Part shown: one piece after another, positions 18,000 through 27,517 of the stretch | How the letters are laid out: each line of letters starts with the position of its first letter | Numbering within the stretch: position 1 is the first letter of the stretch | Assembly: GCA_964505215.1 (NCBI GenBank) | Contig: CAZDGU010000008.1 | Location: 62,001 to 126,000 of the forward strand | Reading direction: 5' to 3' | Length of the DNA stretch: 64,000 nt | From: Gracilimonas sp964505215 | GTDB lineage: Bacteria > Bacteroidota > Rhodothermia > Balneolales > Balneolaceae | Notes under the pieces: generated by a model | The model's database searches: none | What the model was told of the DNA's origin: nothing | Seen by the model: only the letters and a program-made list of their open reading frames with translations | Position numbers and translations under genes: made by a program

Positions 18000-18627
18000 G
18001 TTTTAGCTCTTCTTCTCGTTCAGCTTCAAAGTGTTTTCGAAGGTTTATGAGTGCATATCTCATTCGGCCTAAGGCCGTGTTGATAGATACATCTGTAAGT
18101 TCTGCAATTTCTTTAAAAGGCATTTCGTAATAGTGCCTTAACAAAACTACCGAGCGCTGTTCTTCAGGAAGTTTAGCGATATGCTTCATGAGGCTCGACC
18201 GAGTTTCACTCTCAATCATTTGCTCATCCGCATCTATCACGCTTTCATCTTCCATCCGATCAAAATAATCGGTTGAAGAATCCTCATCGCTCCATCCACT
18301 AACGTCGATGTAACGCTTTTGTTTTCTTAAATAATCAATTGTTGCATTATGCGCAATTCGCATCACCCAGGCAATCCATTTGCCTTGTTCGTTGTAAGTA
18401 TCATCCATTTTGGTGATGACTTTGGTGAAGGTAGTTTGGAATAAATCGTTGGCTATTTCCGGATTCATCACCATGCTGAAAATGTATGAATATATTTTTT
18501 GCTGGTGCCGGTTCATCAGTTCATTAAATGCAGACTCATCCGCATTTTTACGAAACTTTCGCACAAGCTCTCTGTCCTTCAGCTCTTTATAATTGGGTTT
18601 CTCTACGTGTCTTTTAATTAATTTCAT
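17986..18627 (-). CDS. RNA polymerase sigma factor, ECF subfamily
   Basis: Sigma-70 family factor of about 213 residues. Region 2 (residues ~20-90) has the -10-binding helix motif ANDLFQTTFTKV and the following W-x-MRIAHNATID. Region 4 (about 140-190) has LPEEQRSVVLLRHYYEMPFKEIAELTDVS in pieces, the -35-recognising helix-turn-helix. A long acidic linker between them (DEDSSTDYFDRMED) is notable. I start it at the ATG at 18627, preceded by AGGGTG, and not at 18666. A perfect 8-bp inverted repeat lies 46-70 bases upstream. The downstream gene overlaps and looks like its anti-sigma partner. The regulon is unknown. Confidence 0.88.
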   Translation of the reverse strand: MKLIKRHVEKPNYKELKDRELVRKFRKNADESAFNELMNRHQQKIYSYIFSMVMNPEIANDLFQTTFTKVITKMDDTYNEQGKWIAWVMRIAHNATIDYLRKQKRYIDVSGWSDEDSSTDYFDRMEDESVIDADEQMIESETRSSLMKHIAKLPEEQRSVVLLRHYYEMPFKEIAELTDVSINTALGRMRYALINLRKHFEAEREEELKHAQG

Positions 18628-18672
18628 AATAATACACCCTAAATTTTGGGTTAAGCTCTTCAGCATTAGTAC

Positions 18673-18696
18673 TGAAACATCTGCTAATATGTTTCA
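18673..18696. promoter_or_regulatory. Inverted repeat upstream of the sigma factor gene
   Basis: TGAAACAT and ATGTTTCA form perfect 8-bp arms around an 8-base spacer, 46 bases before the preferred sigma start at 18627. It could be an operator; the TGAAAC half also resembles ECF -35 elements, which would fit autoregulation. It is not a parS: the arms are in the wrong arrangement and there is no CACGTG centre. Confidence 0.4.
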
Positions 18697-18871
18697 ATAA
18701 CATCATGTTGGTTGCGAGCGTTTATTACCGTTATACATCAGTGCTGCGCTTATGTTAATACGGCTGAACAGGTATTCAAATCACATATTGATGTTAGTCT
18801 GTTATTATTTTCTTGATGCTGAAATTTCACAATGTGTTATTGATGGCATTGCGCTCATATTTTAGTAAAAA

Positions 18872-20710
18872 TTACCGAAAATAATTGAAAATATTTTCAG
18901 CCGTTTTCCTTCCTACTATTACTTCCAGTTCATCTTCAGATTTGGATTTAATGTTCTTCACAGAACCAAACTCTTTTAATAATTTTTGAGCCGTCTTTTC
19001 TCCGATTCCGGATATTTCCAAAAGCTCTGTTTTAACGGTTCGATTGCTTCTTTTTTGGCGATGAAAGTTAATGGCAAAACGATGAGCCTCATCCCTTGCC
19101 TGCTGCAGCAATTTAAGAGCTGATGATTTTTTTGGAATCATAATCGGATCTGACATTCCCGGTAAAAACACCTCTTCCAAACGCTTCGCTAATCCAATTA
19201 TATCACATTCGCCATAAAAGTCGATTTCTTTGAGTGCTTCTACGGCAGAACTTAGCTGACCTTTACCTCCATCCACAATAATCAAATCCGGAATGTGTGA
19301 GCCTTCCTTCATAACCCGAGAATATCGGCGCGTGAGTATTTCTTTCATGGAGGCAAAATCATCGGACCCCACTACTGTTTTTATGTTGAACCGTTTGTAC
19401 TCGCTTTTGCGGGGTTTGGCATCCACAAAGCTAACCATAGAAGCAACCGGATCGCTGCCTTGTAGATTTGAGTTATCAAAACATTCGATTCTTCTGGGAA
19501 GTCGGTCTAATTTTAGATGCTCTTTTAATTCTTTTACCGCGTGTGGAATCCGATTGCGCTCGGCTTTTTCTTTTTCCAGCGCGCGTTCGTTTAAATGCAA
19601 CCTTGCATTTGCTTCTGCCATTTTAATGAGTTGCTTTTTCTCTCCAATTTGCGGCACATGAAACGGCACTATCTTTCCTCGTTCTTGCTGCAAATATTGC
19701 TCCAGTGGTTCTGAATTTGGTATTTCACGGCTCAAATAAACCTCATCGGGAATGGCTGCCTGGTACTGGCCCGTATAATAATCTACCACAAACGACTGCA
19801 GCATCTCTCCCATTTTCAGGCCATCAATGTTTTTGAGGAACCGATGAAATTTACCAATCATTTTACCTTCTCGCACTTTAAATAATACGCCGCAGGCCTC
19901 TCCAATCTCAGCATCTTTTAGGATGGCAAATACATCCCGATCTACTTTTTGTGATACCACCATTTTCATACGTTGGCTGTAGTGTTCTACGGCTTCCAGG
20001 CTGTCGCGCAGCTGTGCGGCTTCTTCAAAAGCCAGCGCATCAGAAGCAATCTGCATTTCTTCTTTCAGCTCGCGCATCAGCTGGTCGGTTTTACCATTTA
20101 ACATGCGCTCTACTTTTTTGATGGTGGTTTGATAGGCTTCATCATCCCAGTCGCCCGAACAATTTTCCAGATAATCATCAAAACATGAGTGCCAGTTTGG
20201 AACTCCGCGTGTTTTATCGATGGTTTTTTGAGAGACGGCGCATGTGCACAGCCCAAAAGCTTTTCGGATAGATTCGAGCATCCGTCGCATGGCTCCTACG
20301 CGATCGTACGGACCAAAATATTTACTCCCATCCTTCAACACGGTTCGGGTTGGAAACACGCGGGGTTTGGGTTCGTCGGTAATGCAGATGTACGGATAGG
20401 ATTTATCATCCCGATACATAATATTATATCGGGGTTGATACCGCTTGATGAGATTATTCTCCAAAATCAGAGCTTCCGCTTCAGAATCTGTGACAAAAAC
20501 CTCGATATCATCAATTTTAGATACCATGGTTTTTATGCGTCCATCAGCCGGCCGCGATTCCTGGAAATAGGAACGAACCCGATTTCTGAGCCTTTTTGCC
20601 TTCCCCACATACAATTCTGTTCCGGAGGAATCTCTGTAAATATACACGCCCGGAGAGGTGGGCAAATTGGCTACTTTTTCGGAGAGTTTTACTTGTCCTT
20701 CATTGCTCAT
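18872..20710 (-). CDS. uvrC: UvrABC excinuclease subunit C
   Basis: Nucleotide excision repair nuclease making both incisions around a UvrB-bound lesion, 612 residues, full length. N-terminal GIY-YIG domain at ~15-90 (GVYIYRD ... LYVGKAKRLRNRV). UVR motif around 205-240 (LKEEMQIASDALAFEEAAQLRD), which binds UvrB. RNase H-like nuclease domain from about 385 with ECFDNSNLQG and IVDGGKGQL holding catalytic aspartates. C-terminal helix-hairpin-helix pair at ~555-612 (EISGIGEKTAQKLL). No other uvr genes are nearby. It is transcribed alone on the minus strand. Confidence 0.97.
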   Translation of the reverse strand: MSNEGQVKLSEKVANLPTSPGVYIYRDSSGTELYVGKAKRLRNRVRSYFQESRPADGRIKTMVSKIDDIEVFVTDSEAEALILENNLIKRYQPRYNIMYRDDKSYPYICITDEPKPRVFPTRTVLKDGSKYFGPYDRVGAMRRMLESIRKAFGLCTCAVSQKTIDKTRGVPNWHSCFDDYLENCSGDWDDEAYQTTIKKVERMLNGKTDQLMRELKEEMQIASDALAFEEAAQLRDSLEAVEHYSQRMKMVVSQKVDRDVFAILKDAEIGEACGVLFKVREGKMIGKFHRFLKNIDGLKMGEMLQSFVVDYYTGQYQAAIPDEVYLSREIPNSEPLEQYLQQERGKIVPFHVPQIGEKKQLIKMAEANARLHLNERALEKEKAERNRIPHAVKELKEHLKLDRLPRRIECFDNSNLQGSDPVASMVSFVDAKPRKSEYKRFNIKTVVGSDDFASMKEILTRRYSRVMKEGSHIPDLIIVDGGKGQLSSAVEALKEIDFYGECDIIGLAKRLEEVFLPGMSDPIMIPKKSSALKLLQQARDEAHRFAINFHRQKRSNRTVKTELLEISGIGEKTAQKLLKEFGSVKNIKSKSEDELEVIVGRKTAENIFNYFR

Positions 20711-20815
20711 ATCCTTGAAGATAACAGTTTTTTGGATACAGACTTGAGATTTAAATCGCTAAGCAGTTCCCATAACTTGTTTTCTGATCAATGCTCAGAA
20801 AATAGTCTTTTACTT

Positions 20816-21814
20816 TCAATTCAAAACCTTTTTAATAAAAGAGTTCGGTGCTTTTGCTTCTTTGTTTGTGAAATAAAGCGTATCTGTCTTATGGTCATTG
20901 AACTGAATTAAAGATACATCCGATGATTCTTTTAATAGCTCTCCTCCACTTGTTGTCAACATAAAGCTCACCGGGTTTCCGTCTTCTCCTGTTAAATTTT
21001 TCATAAACTTAATGCCAATATTTTCATCTTCCATACAATACAGTCCCCAAATCCAAGAAGCTGCTCCATATTTTTTAATCGTTTCATTAGGGTTATTTGA
21101 ACTTTCTACCTTCTCCATAACTGAAAATAATTCAGATTGGATAACTTTGTTGCCGATCAGCCCTCCTTCATAATCAAAGTAAAAGAGCTTCGGAAGCATC
21201 GAGTGAGATGCAATAATTCTACCTCCACAAGATATGGCATACGTTGACTCCGCAAGTGTTAATGGCTGCATAGCATACTCTTTTGGATCCAAAGGCAATG
21301 GGAATATCTTTTTATGAACAACCATATCTTCAGGATCAAAAAGATAAAGCAAGTAGTAATCTTCAGCTGTATAATTACTGCCGGTTAAAAGAACTTTTCC
21401 ATTTGGCAGTAGCAAACTTTTATTAAGACGGGTTATTTTTGTTGAGACTATATCGATTACTTCTCCAGAGATTGAAAATTTGGTAATCCGGCCATTAAAT
21501 TCTGTTACCAAAATACTTCCATTAGGAAGCCTTACTGCTGATGTTGGCTGGCTTAAGTCTCCCGGACCATATCCTTTTCTCCCAAAAAAGGATAAAAGTT
21601 TTCCATTTCTGTTATAAATAAGCACGCGTGACTGAGCTTTATCAATAACAAATATTGTATCATTTTCAATATTTTGAATTTGAACATCTCCACTCCATAA
21701 AACATCATTGGTTTCTTCGAAAGTAAGAGTGTCTATCGTTTTAAATAATTGAGCGCAAAGTTTATAGTTTGGAAGTAAAACGAAAATTAATAGCGCCAAG
21801 TATAGCTTTTTCAT
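20816..21814 (-). CDS. Exported 6-bladed beta-propeller protein
   Basis: A 332-residue protein with a signal peptide (hydrophobic LALLIFVLLP, cleavage near CAQ, residue 21). The body repeats blade-like motifs, such as VLIYNRNGKLLSFFGRKG followed by GPGDLSQPTSAVRLPNG, and ILVTEFNGRITKFSISGEVI, as in the Bacteroidota 6-bladed beta-propeller (NHL-like) proteins. These usually lie in the periplasm or on the surface and their roles are largely unknown; some sit in peptide or signalling operons. No partner gene is adjacent here. There is no catalytic signature, and a lipobox is not convincing. Confidence 0.7.
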   Translation of the reverse strand: MKKLYLALLIFVLLPNYKLCAQLFKTIDTLTFEETNDVLWSGDVQIQNIENDTIFVIDKAQSRVLIYNRNGKLLSFFGRKGYGPGDLSQPTSAVRLPNGSILVTEFNGRITKFSISGEVIDIVSTKITRLNKSLLLPNGKVLLTGSNYTAEDYYLLYLFDPEDMVVHKKIFPLPLDPKEYAMQPLTLAESTYAISCGGRIIASHSMLPKLFYFDYEGGLIGNKVIQSELFSVMEKVESSNNPNETIKKYGAASWIWGLYCMEDENIGIKFMKNLTGEDGNPVSFMLTTSGGELLKESSDVSLIQFNDHKTDTLYFTNKEAKAPNSFIKKVLN

Positions 21815-22051
21815 TGAAATGCTTTAATTATCTTTTTCTTAAACTAATCTTCAAAAAATATAAATCAAAGGCATTCATTACATATTGACTGTACCAAAGT
21901 AATGAGCATCAATTTGTGTAAAGCATAATTCAATGTTTCCACATGTTTTACTTACAAGGAGACTTGCCGGAATGAAGAAAAGTAGCTCACTTCTAACTAT
22001 GCTGTATTTAATCATAGATTAGACGCTTATTCGCATAGTATTTTTCATATA

Positions 22052-22090
22052 AAATCATGCAATTAGAACAAAGGCCTAACTGCATGATTT
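22052..22090 (-). terminator. Probable terminator hairpin after the S9 peptidase gene
   Basis: AAATCATGCA at 22052-22061 pairs with TGCATGATTT at 22081-22090, and TTAG/CTAA extends the stem past one mismatch. It lies 10 bases past the peptidase stop, and the minus strand continues TTTATATGAAAAA. The T-run is short, so it may be less efficient. Confidence 0.5.
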
Positions 22091-22099
22091 AATTTCTGA

Positions 22100-24658
22100 T
22101 TACTTACCCATTTCATTTTCAGGGATTAGCTCTCCTTTGTCTTTCACATAATGATCCAGCCATTCAACCCATCGCGTCCAACGGTCAAAAACTATTTCTT
22201 TTGCTCCGGTGTGATGTGCTGAATACGGATACATGTGCATAGATGCCGGTTTACCCATTGCGTTTAAGGCATGAAACATACGCCATGAGTTTTCGGGCCA
22301 GGTTCCTGTGTTTTGGTCATCCGCACCGTGATACATCAGCAGCGCTCCATCCAGCCGATCAGCCCAAAAGATAGGCGACATTTGCAAATAGCGAGATTGC
22401 GCGCGCCACAAATCACTTCGTTCCCGCTGGAAACCCATGGGAGTTAACGTTCGGTTATAAGCGCCATTCCCGGCTATTCCGGCTTTAAAAAAGGAAGTTT
22501 GAATCATGGCATGTACGGTACCAAAAGCTCCATAGCTGTGCCCTCCAATTGCAATGCGCTCACGATCAACATAGCCTTTGGCTGTTATACTGTCTATAAC
22601 AACCGTACTGTTTTGTTGAACACTCCAAATAAAACCGTCATTCGGAGTGCCTCTTTCCGAAGAAATGGGCCAGTCTGCTTTTACAACGGCGTATCCTTTT
22701 TTGGTGAAAATTTCTACATCTCTTTGTGGCCAGCCGTGTTGTACGCGAGAATATGTATTTTTATTAAATCTTCTCTGCGATTTGTCATACGCTTCCTGAT
22801 CGTCATACTCTCTCGGATAGTGCCAAATTAGTGCCGGCAGCGGTTTTCCATCCCAATTTTGCGGTAAAATCACTTCAACCCAAAACTCAAAACCATCGGC
22901 ACGCTGCACCTTAAAGCGCTTGCGCGGTGCTTGCGAAATGGCCGTATTGTAATCTTTATTATTCGTTAATTTAGCTGTGTTATCTGAATTCAGATTCACC
23001 AGCCAGGAATCCGGATACATTTCCGCTGACTGCCGGCTCACAACAATCTCATTAAAATCGTCATCCAAAACTGCTGTAAAGCTTTCATAAACATCAGCAG
23101 GACTTTGATAAACCTGCGATTTCTCTGCCGTTTGAATTTCAACCCGATCTATAAATAAGCGGGGTGATTGCTCTTGAGGGTTTTCGTCATACTGCATTCC
23201 CGAAAAGAATACGCTTTTCTCATCAGAGCTTAACTGCACTACGGGAATACCCATATTACCGGTTTTGGTTACTAAGCGGCCCGGATTTTTATAAAAATCT
23301 TCCGTGTTATACGTATAAATTGAATAGGAAGAATCAGGATAGACTGCCAGCAGCTGCTCCTTATTTTTAGATTTGCTTTCTTTGACGAAAAACAGCTCGG
23401 ACTCTTCGGTGTAGGAAACGGACAGAATATTAGTTTTTGAAGTATATAACACCTCTTCACTTCCCTCGTTAAACGGAGGTATCCACTTTACAACCTGATA
23501 TTCTTTATTGTTTTCTTTTTCTGTTGTTTGTGTGGAATCGGCATTTTCCTCCTCTTTTTGAGGTTTTAGAATCATGCTTAACCCTTCCCCATCAGGCCGC
23601 CATGTAATGGTACTCCGTCCAAAATCTTCTACAGGCTTATGGTCAGGTATTCTTGTGCTCGCCTCACTTTTTTGCAGCGTTGTCAGTGCTTTTCCGTCCA
23701 AATCCCAGATTTCCTTTGTCCACGCAAATGCATAAACAGGCACAATGTAGGAAAAAGGTTTTTGCAGACTTTCTACAATAGAATATTCACCCGATGGAGC
23801 AACATCTATATTTCGAATCATAGCAGGCTCGCCAATAGTTCTAACTCTCTTATTCGACACGTTAATTCTGGCAAACTGTCCGGTTATATAATACTCCAGC
23901 AAGTCGGCTTCGGTAGTTCCCTCTAAAAGAGTTTTATACGTTGGAACCCGATTTTCGTCAGCGGTTGTCATTCGTATCTGAGGCAAATCAACCTTAGGCT
24001 CTTGAGGCTCAGGACCTCGCTTTTTGGGTACCAACACGGTAAATATATACTTGCTATCAGCCGACCACTCAAAAGTTGTATTTAATGTGGCCAAAACCGG
24101 TTCTTTTGTTAAACGGGTTGATTTTCCATTGCTCATGTTTGCAATATAAATATGCGTTGCGTCCTCAAAATGGGCGAAATAAGCAATCTCAGAACCATCA
24201 GGCGACCATTTAGCGTGACTTAAATGTGCATTTTTCGGTGTTTGAACCGGTTTCTTACTTCCTGTTTTTGCATCAATAAATTCAAACCCATCGGCTGTTC
24301 TCATGCTGGATGAACTCGGCATTTGAGTAGTAAAAGTACGATTTCGATTTGCTTTAGGGTCAATTTGTAAACCACCAAGGTTGTACCATTTTTTGGCATA
24401 ATCTACAATGGGCGATAATCCTTTCAGGCCATTCAGCGAATAGTGTATAAAATATTCCTTATTGGGTGATAAATCAGATAAGGAAATGATATTCTCGTAC
24501 CGAGGCGACATCACCTCTTCTAAAATATCTTCCGAAGGCGTTAAGTACTGCTCTCGCAGATTATCCGGCGTATTTTGAGCGCATAGAATTTGGGGAGCCC
24601 CGCCAATTAGTATTATCAGGAAAAGTGTAAGTACGTTTTTTAATGATAGCGTTTTCAT
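22100..24658 (-). CDS. S9 prolyl oligopeptidase-family peptidase, exported
   Basis: An 852-residue serine peptidase with an N-terminal signal peptide (cleavage near LCAQ, residue 27), so it acts in the periplasm or outside. Residues ~60-560 form a WD40-like beta-propeller (SPDGSEIAYFAHF is one blade). The C-terminal alpha/beta hydrolase domain has the nucleophile S708 in GGHSYGAFG, an aspartate in HGADDQNTG and a histidine in SAHHTG. Overall form resembles the glutamyl endopeptidase-like S9D group. It probably trims peptides for nutrition. It is transcribed alone with a hairpin after its stop. Exact specificity cannot be read. Confidence 0.9.
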   Translation of the reverse strand: MKTLSLKNVLTLFLIILIGGAPQILCAQNTPDNLREQYLTPSEDILEEVMSPRYENIISLSDLSPNKEYFIHYSLNGLKGLSPIVDYAKKWYNLGGLQIDPKANRNRTFTTQMPSSSSMRTADGFEFIDAKTGSKKPVQTPKNAHLSHAKWSPDGSEIAYFAHFEDATHIYIANMSNGKSTRLTKEPVLATLNTTFEWSADSKYIFTVLVPKKRGPEPQEPKVDLPQIRMTTADENRVPTYKTLLEGTTEADLLEYYITGQFARINVSNKRVRTIGEPAMIRNIDVAPSGEYSIVESLQKPFSYIVPVYAFAWTKEIWDLDGKALTTLQKSEASTRIPDHKPVEDFGRSTITWRPDGEGLSMILKPQKEEENADSTQTTEKENNKEYQVVKWIPPFNEGSEEVLYTSKTNILSVSYTEESELFFVKESKSKNKEQLLAVYPDSSYSIYTYNTEDFYKNPGRLVTKTGNMGIPVVQLSSDEKSVFFSGMQYDENPQEQSPRLFIDRVEIQTAEKSQVYQSPADVYESFTAVLDDDFNEIVVSRQSAEMYPDSWLVNLNSDNTAKLTNNKDYNTAISQAPRKRFKVQRADGFEFWVEVILPQNWDGKPLPALIWHYPREYDDQEAYDKSQRRFNKNTYSRVQHGWPQRDVEIFTKKGYAVVKADWPISSERGTPNDGFIWSVQQNSTVVIDSITAKGYVDRERIAIGGHSYGAFGTVHAMIQTSFFKAGIAGNGAYNRTLTPMGFQRERSDLWRAQSRYLQMSPIFWADRLDGALLMYHGADDQNTGTWPENSWRMFHALNAMGKPASMHMYPYSAHHTGAKEIVFDRWTRWVEWLDHYVKDKGELIPENEMGK

Positions 24659-24910
24659 AAAGCTTGTATTCCGGTTTATCTGTAATCCAACATTTTTGGT
24701 TTGAATTATTCAAGGGATAAAATTGCATGTAAACACATCCCTCAAACACCCAAATTCTGTCAACTATTTTGGTTGATAGCCTGCTTTTAATGTCGTCCAA
24801 AGGAATGAAGTTTAAAAGTTTAAGTTTGTTAATTTTTCCTTTCTGTTCACCATTTTCTTTGCTCGTAAACCAACACGCTATTGATATTTATAATCCTTAG
24901 TTTTGGAGGT

Positions 24911-25603
24911 ATGAAAACGACACAAACCCATCCCAACATCCCCATTATTTACGAAGACAATCACTTACTGGTGATTGATAAACCCGCCGGCGTACTTTCA
25001 CAAGAAGATCACAGCGGAGATCAGGATGTTCTGAATCTTTGCAAGCAGTACATCAAAAAAGAATACAACAAGCCGGGGAATGTGTATCTGGGATTGGTTC
25101 ATCGGCTCGATCGTCCGGTTAGCGGGGTGATGGTGTTGGCAAAAACCTCGAAAGCAGCTTCCCGCCTCTCCTATCAAATACGAAAGCGGACTATGAAAAA
25201 AACCTACTGGGCTTTAGTTCATGGAATGGCTCCGGTTTATGGAAAACACGTACATTTTCTTGAAAAAGATAATCGAACCAATACCGTAAAAGCGCATAAA
25301 TCGCCCAAAGGAAAAGCTAAAGAATCCAGATTGGAATTCATAACCATCAAACAAAATGCAAACTTCAGTGTGGTAGAAGTGGATTTAATTACCGGGCGAC
25401 CTCACCAAATCAGGGTTCAGTTTGCCAAAGAAGGAACTCCGCTTTGGGGTGATCACAAATATGGAGCTCCCGGAAATAATCGAAATAAAGACATTGCTCT
25501 CAGAGCCGTAAAGCTGGAGCTGGAGCATCCCACCAAAAAAGAGCTGATGTTTCTTAAAGCCCCAAAACCTCAGGGCGAACCGTGGAATATGTTTGATTAT
25601 TAG
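24911..25603 (+). CDS. RluA-family RNA pseudouridine synthase
   Basis: Converts specific uridines in rRNA or tRNA to pseudouridine; cytosolic, 230 residues. The catalytic aspartate is D67 in the family motif HRLDRPVSG. The N-terminal IIYEDNHLLVIDKPAGVLS and the later TGRPHQIRVQFA and GDHKYG motifs are all typical. It lacks an S4 RNA-binding domain, as in the short RluA/RluC-like members, so the target site is open. I choose the ATG at 24911, where GGAGGT lies immediately before it, over the TTG at 24881. It converges with the transglycosylase gene 33 bases away. Confidence 0.92.
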   Translation: MKTTQTHPNIPIIYEDNHLLVIDKPAGVLSQEDHSGDQDVLNLCKQYIKKEYNKPGNVYLGLVHRLDRPVSGVMVLAKTSKAASRLSYQIRKRTMKKTYWALVHGMAPVYGKHVHFLEKDNRTNTVKAHKSPKGKAKESRLEFITIKQNANFSVVEVDLITGRPHQIRVQFAKEGTPLWGDHKYGAPGNNRNKDIALRAVKLELEHPTKKELMFLKAPKPQGEPWNMFDY

Positions 25604-25636
25604 TCTCAATTTCCGGTTGGGAAGCAAAAGTCGGAG

Positions 25637-26506
25637 CTAAAAATCAGAATCACCAAGCTCAATTTCTGAAAGCAGAGAATCTAAATGCAGCTTCATGGAA
25701 TCTCGAATAGTAGCGAAGTCAAGGGAATCCATCGCTGTTTTTCGCCTTAAAGTATCCGTTTGAACACTGTCTGTTTGGGCAGGTTTGGGCTTTGGCAGGT
25801 AAGCAACTCCACTTATCTGCTGCATGTTACGCAATATCCAGCGGCTGCGTTTTTTAACGTAGGCGGAGGCCGGAACGGGCTCAATTCTATGCGGACTGGG
25901 AAGTACTGTTATCATTCGCGCGGCTTCTTTGGGCGTTAATTCGGCGGGTTTTTTATGATAGTAAAAGTCCGTTGCGGTAGAAATTCCGTACATACCGGGA
26001 CCAAATTCAGCAATGTTAAAATACATTTCCAAAATCCGATCTTTAGTCCAGAACAACTCAATTAAAACAGTAAGCGCGGCCTCTACTCCTTTTCGGAGAT
26101 ATGATTTTGCAGGAACTAAAAATAAATTCTTAGCCACTTGTTGGCTTATAGTGCTGGCGCCGCGCACTCTTTGGCCTTTTTCTTGCTCTTCCATTGCTTT
26201 CTTAATGGCTTCCAAATCAAGTCCCCAATGTGTATAAAAACGCTGGTCTTCGGAGGCAATAAGTGCCAGTTTTAAGTGCTCGGGGATTTCTTGGATGGGC
26301 GTCCAGTGCTCGTTCAGGCTATAGCGTTCCTTGCCTAATGCTTCCCAGTTTTCTTGCAGGGTGAAGGCCGTAAAAGGCGGATTTACCCATCTCAGCATAA
26401 GTACCAGCAGGCAAAGCCAGAACGACCAAACAGAAATCACCCCGAATATGATTTTCGGATAATAGCTCCATGATGATTGATGACTGCGATATTCCGTTTT
26501 TTCCAT
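25637..26506 (-). CDS. mtgA: Monofunctional biosynthetic peptidoglycan transglycosylase
   Basis: GT51 glycosyltransferase that polymerises lipid II into glycan strands. One N-terminal membrane helix (about residues 20-40, rich in W and L) anchors it, with the catalytic domain in the periplasm. The signature ASEDQRFYTHWG contains the catalytic glutamate, and GASTISQQVAKNLFL, KDRILEMYFN and EAARMITVLP are further family motifs. There is no transpeptidase domain, hence MtgA and not a class A PBP. A proline- and serine-rich tail of about 60 residues follows. I start at the ATG at 26506; an in-frame ATG at 26596 adds 30 atypical residues. Confidence 0.92.
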   Translation of the reverse strand: MEKTEYRSHQSSWSYYPKIIFGVISVWSFWLCLLVLMLRWVNPPFTAFTLQENWEALGKERYSLNEHWTPIQEIPEHLKLALIASEDQRFYTHWGLDLEAIKKAMEEQEKGQRVRGASTISQQVAKNLFLVPAKSYLRKGVEAALTVLIELFWTKDRILEMYFNIAEFGPGMYGISTATDFYYHKKPAELTPKEAARMITVLPSPHRIEPVPASAYVKKRSRWILRNMQQISGVAYLPKPKPAQTDSVQTDTLRRKTAMDSLDFATIRDSMKLHLDSLLSEIELGDSDF

Positions 26507-26743
26507 TCGTCCAAAGTATCTTGCTTTAAAGCTGAAACTGACAAAGGGTGATTTTGTTTCTAAAATGGGGATGTTGTATTGAAATGAATCCTTCAATAAT
26601 AAAAATGACTGACTGCACTCAGCCCCTCATTTATTGAACCACAAATTTGCACGGATTTATGGATTTCGCGGATAAGCAATACTCTGCTTTAAATCTCCCA
26701 ACAACCCGGACACCAAAAAATCCGTGCCATCCGAGCAATCCCC

Positions 26744-26827
26744 TTAATCCACGATTCAAAAATCAAAAATGTAAGTAGCCGGCAGACTTCAGTTCATATC
26801 TCGGGAAGCCGGAGCTTAGCTACGAGG
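26744..26827. repeat. 84-bp direct repeat, copy 1 (left of toxin-antitoxin pair)
   Basis: This 84-base stretch recurs at 27518-27601 in the same orientation with ten mismatches by eye (about 88% identity) and no gaps. Shared cores include GCAGACTTCAGTTCAT and GGAAGCCGGAGCTTAGC. The two copies flank the toxin-antitoxin genes. Confidence 0.9.
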
Positions 26828-26844
26828 GTGAGAAATACTTGAAG

Positions 26845-27108
26845 TTAATAATGCCCTTTTGCTGAAAGGATGAATATTTTATTTTTAGTAACTTCATAAA
26901 TTAAACGGTGTTCTTTATTAATCCGTCTCGACCAGCATCCAGCCAATTCATACTTTAACGGCTCCGGTTTACCAATTCCTTTAAAAGGGCTTTTTTGAAT
27001 AGATTCTATAAGTCTGCGAATTTTTTTTAAGAGATCACTTCTTCCAGCTTTTTTAAAATAAGCAATGTCTTCTTGAGCTTGAAGAGTGTACTCAACTACT
27101 CTTTCCAT
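26845..27108 (-). CDS. yoeB: YoeB-family mRNA interferase toxin
   Basis: A ribosome-dependent mRNase toxin of 87 residues, the usual YoeB length. It carries the key catalytic positions: the glutamate in KPEPLKYEL, the arginine in NKEHRLIYEV, and the C-terminal His-Tyr of AKGHY, which ends YoeB proteins. It is encoded downstream of and overlaps (13 bases) the probable antitoxin gene, the normal antitoxin-first order. In such modules the antitoxin-toxin complex represses the shared promoter. The pair lies between two 84-bp direct repeats, which suggests that it arrived as a small unit. The gene has no visible damage. Confidence 0.88.
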   Translation of the reverse strand: MERVVEYTLQAQEDIAYFKKAGRSDLLKKIRRLIESIQKSPFKGIGKPEPLKYELAGCWSRRINKEHRLIYEVTKNKIFILSAKGHY

Positions 27109-27299
27109 ATATCATCCAAGGCAATCTGCACGGTTTTTTCTTCTCTTATTTGTTGCCTGCTTTTCTGGATTTTAGCAATAAAGTCCGGATCATAGGTACT
27201 TTCCTCAAATCTGATTTTGAGAGCCTTCATAAAAGCTTTTAGCGCCTTTAATTCTTCCGCTGTCTCTGGATGAGCTATAAGTGTGTTTTGCGTTTTCAT
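27096..27299 (-). CDS. Antitoxin of the YoeB-type pair
   Basis: A 67-residue, charged, mostly helical protein encoded immediately before the toxin and overlapping it by 13 bases. It does not look like the usual YefM/PHD antitoxin; its body (EELKALKAFMKALKIRFEES) resembles the short DUF2683-type antitoxins seen with RelE/YoeB toxins in Bacteroidota. Residues ~1-40 could form the regulatory part and the C-terminal half would wrap around the toxin. The assignment rests mainly on position and size, not on a distinct motif. Confidence 0.78.
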   Translation of the reverse strand: MKTQNTLIAHPETAEELKALKAFMKALKIRFEESTYDPDFIAKIQKSRQQIREEKTVQIALDDIWKE

Positions 27300-27517
27300 A
27301 ATGAGTTACATTCGTTTAATAGCGGCTTTTGAAAGGTTTACTGATTAGAGTATCCGTTACGCTAAATAATTTACATCTAATAAAAACATATTAAAAATTT
27401 GAAAAATACACCAATAGAGCGCTTTATTAATACGTTTGGACAAGAAAAGTATTTCCCATTCCGGATGTACTTTTCTTATAAATAACATGCTGAATTTCTA
27501 AAATCCTTCAACCCTCT

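Noticed and set aside
18673..18696. TGAAACAT...ATGTTTCA as a parS site near parAB
   Set aside because: Known parS sites centre on CACGTG with GTTTC-type arms facing inward; here the arms are separated by 8 AT-rich bases and the order is reversed. CCACGTG elsewhere (about 38202 and 40204) lies inside genes and is not palindromic.
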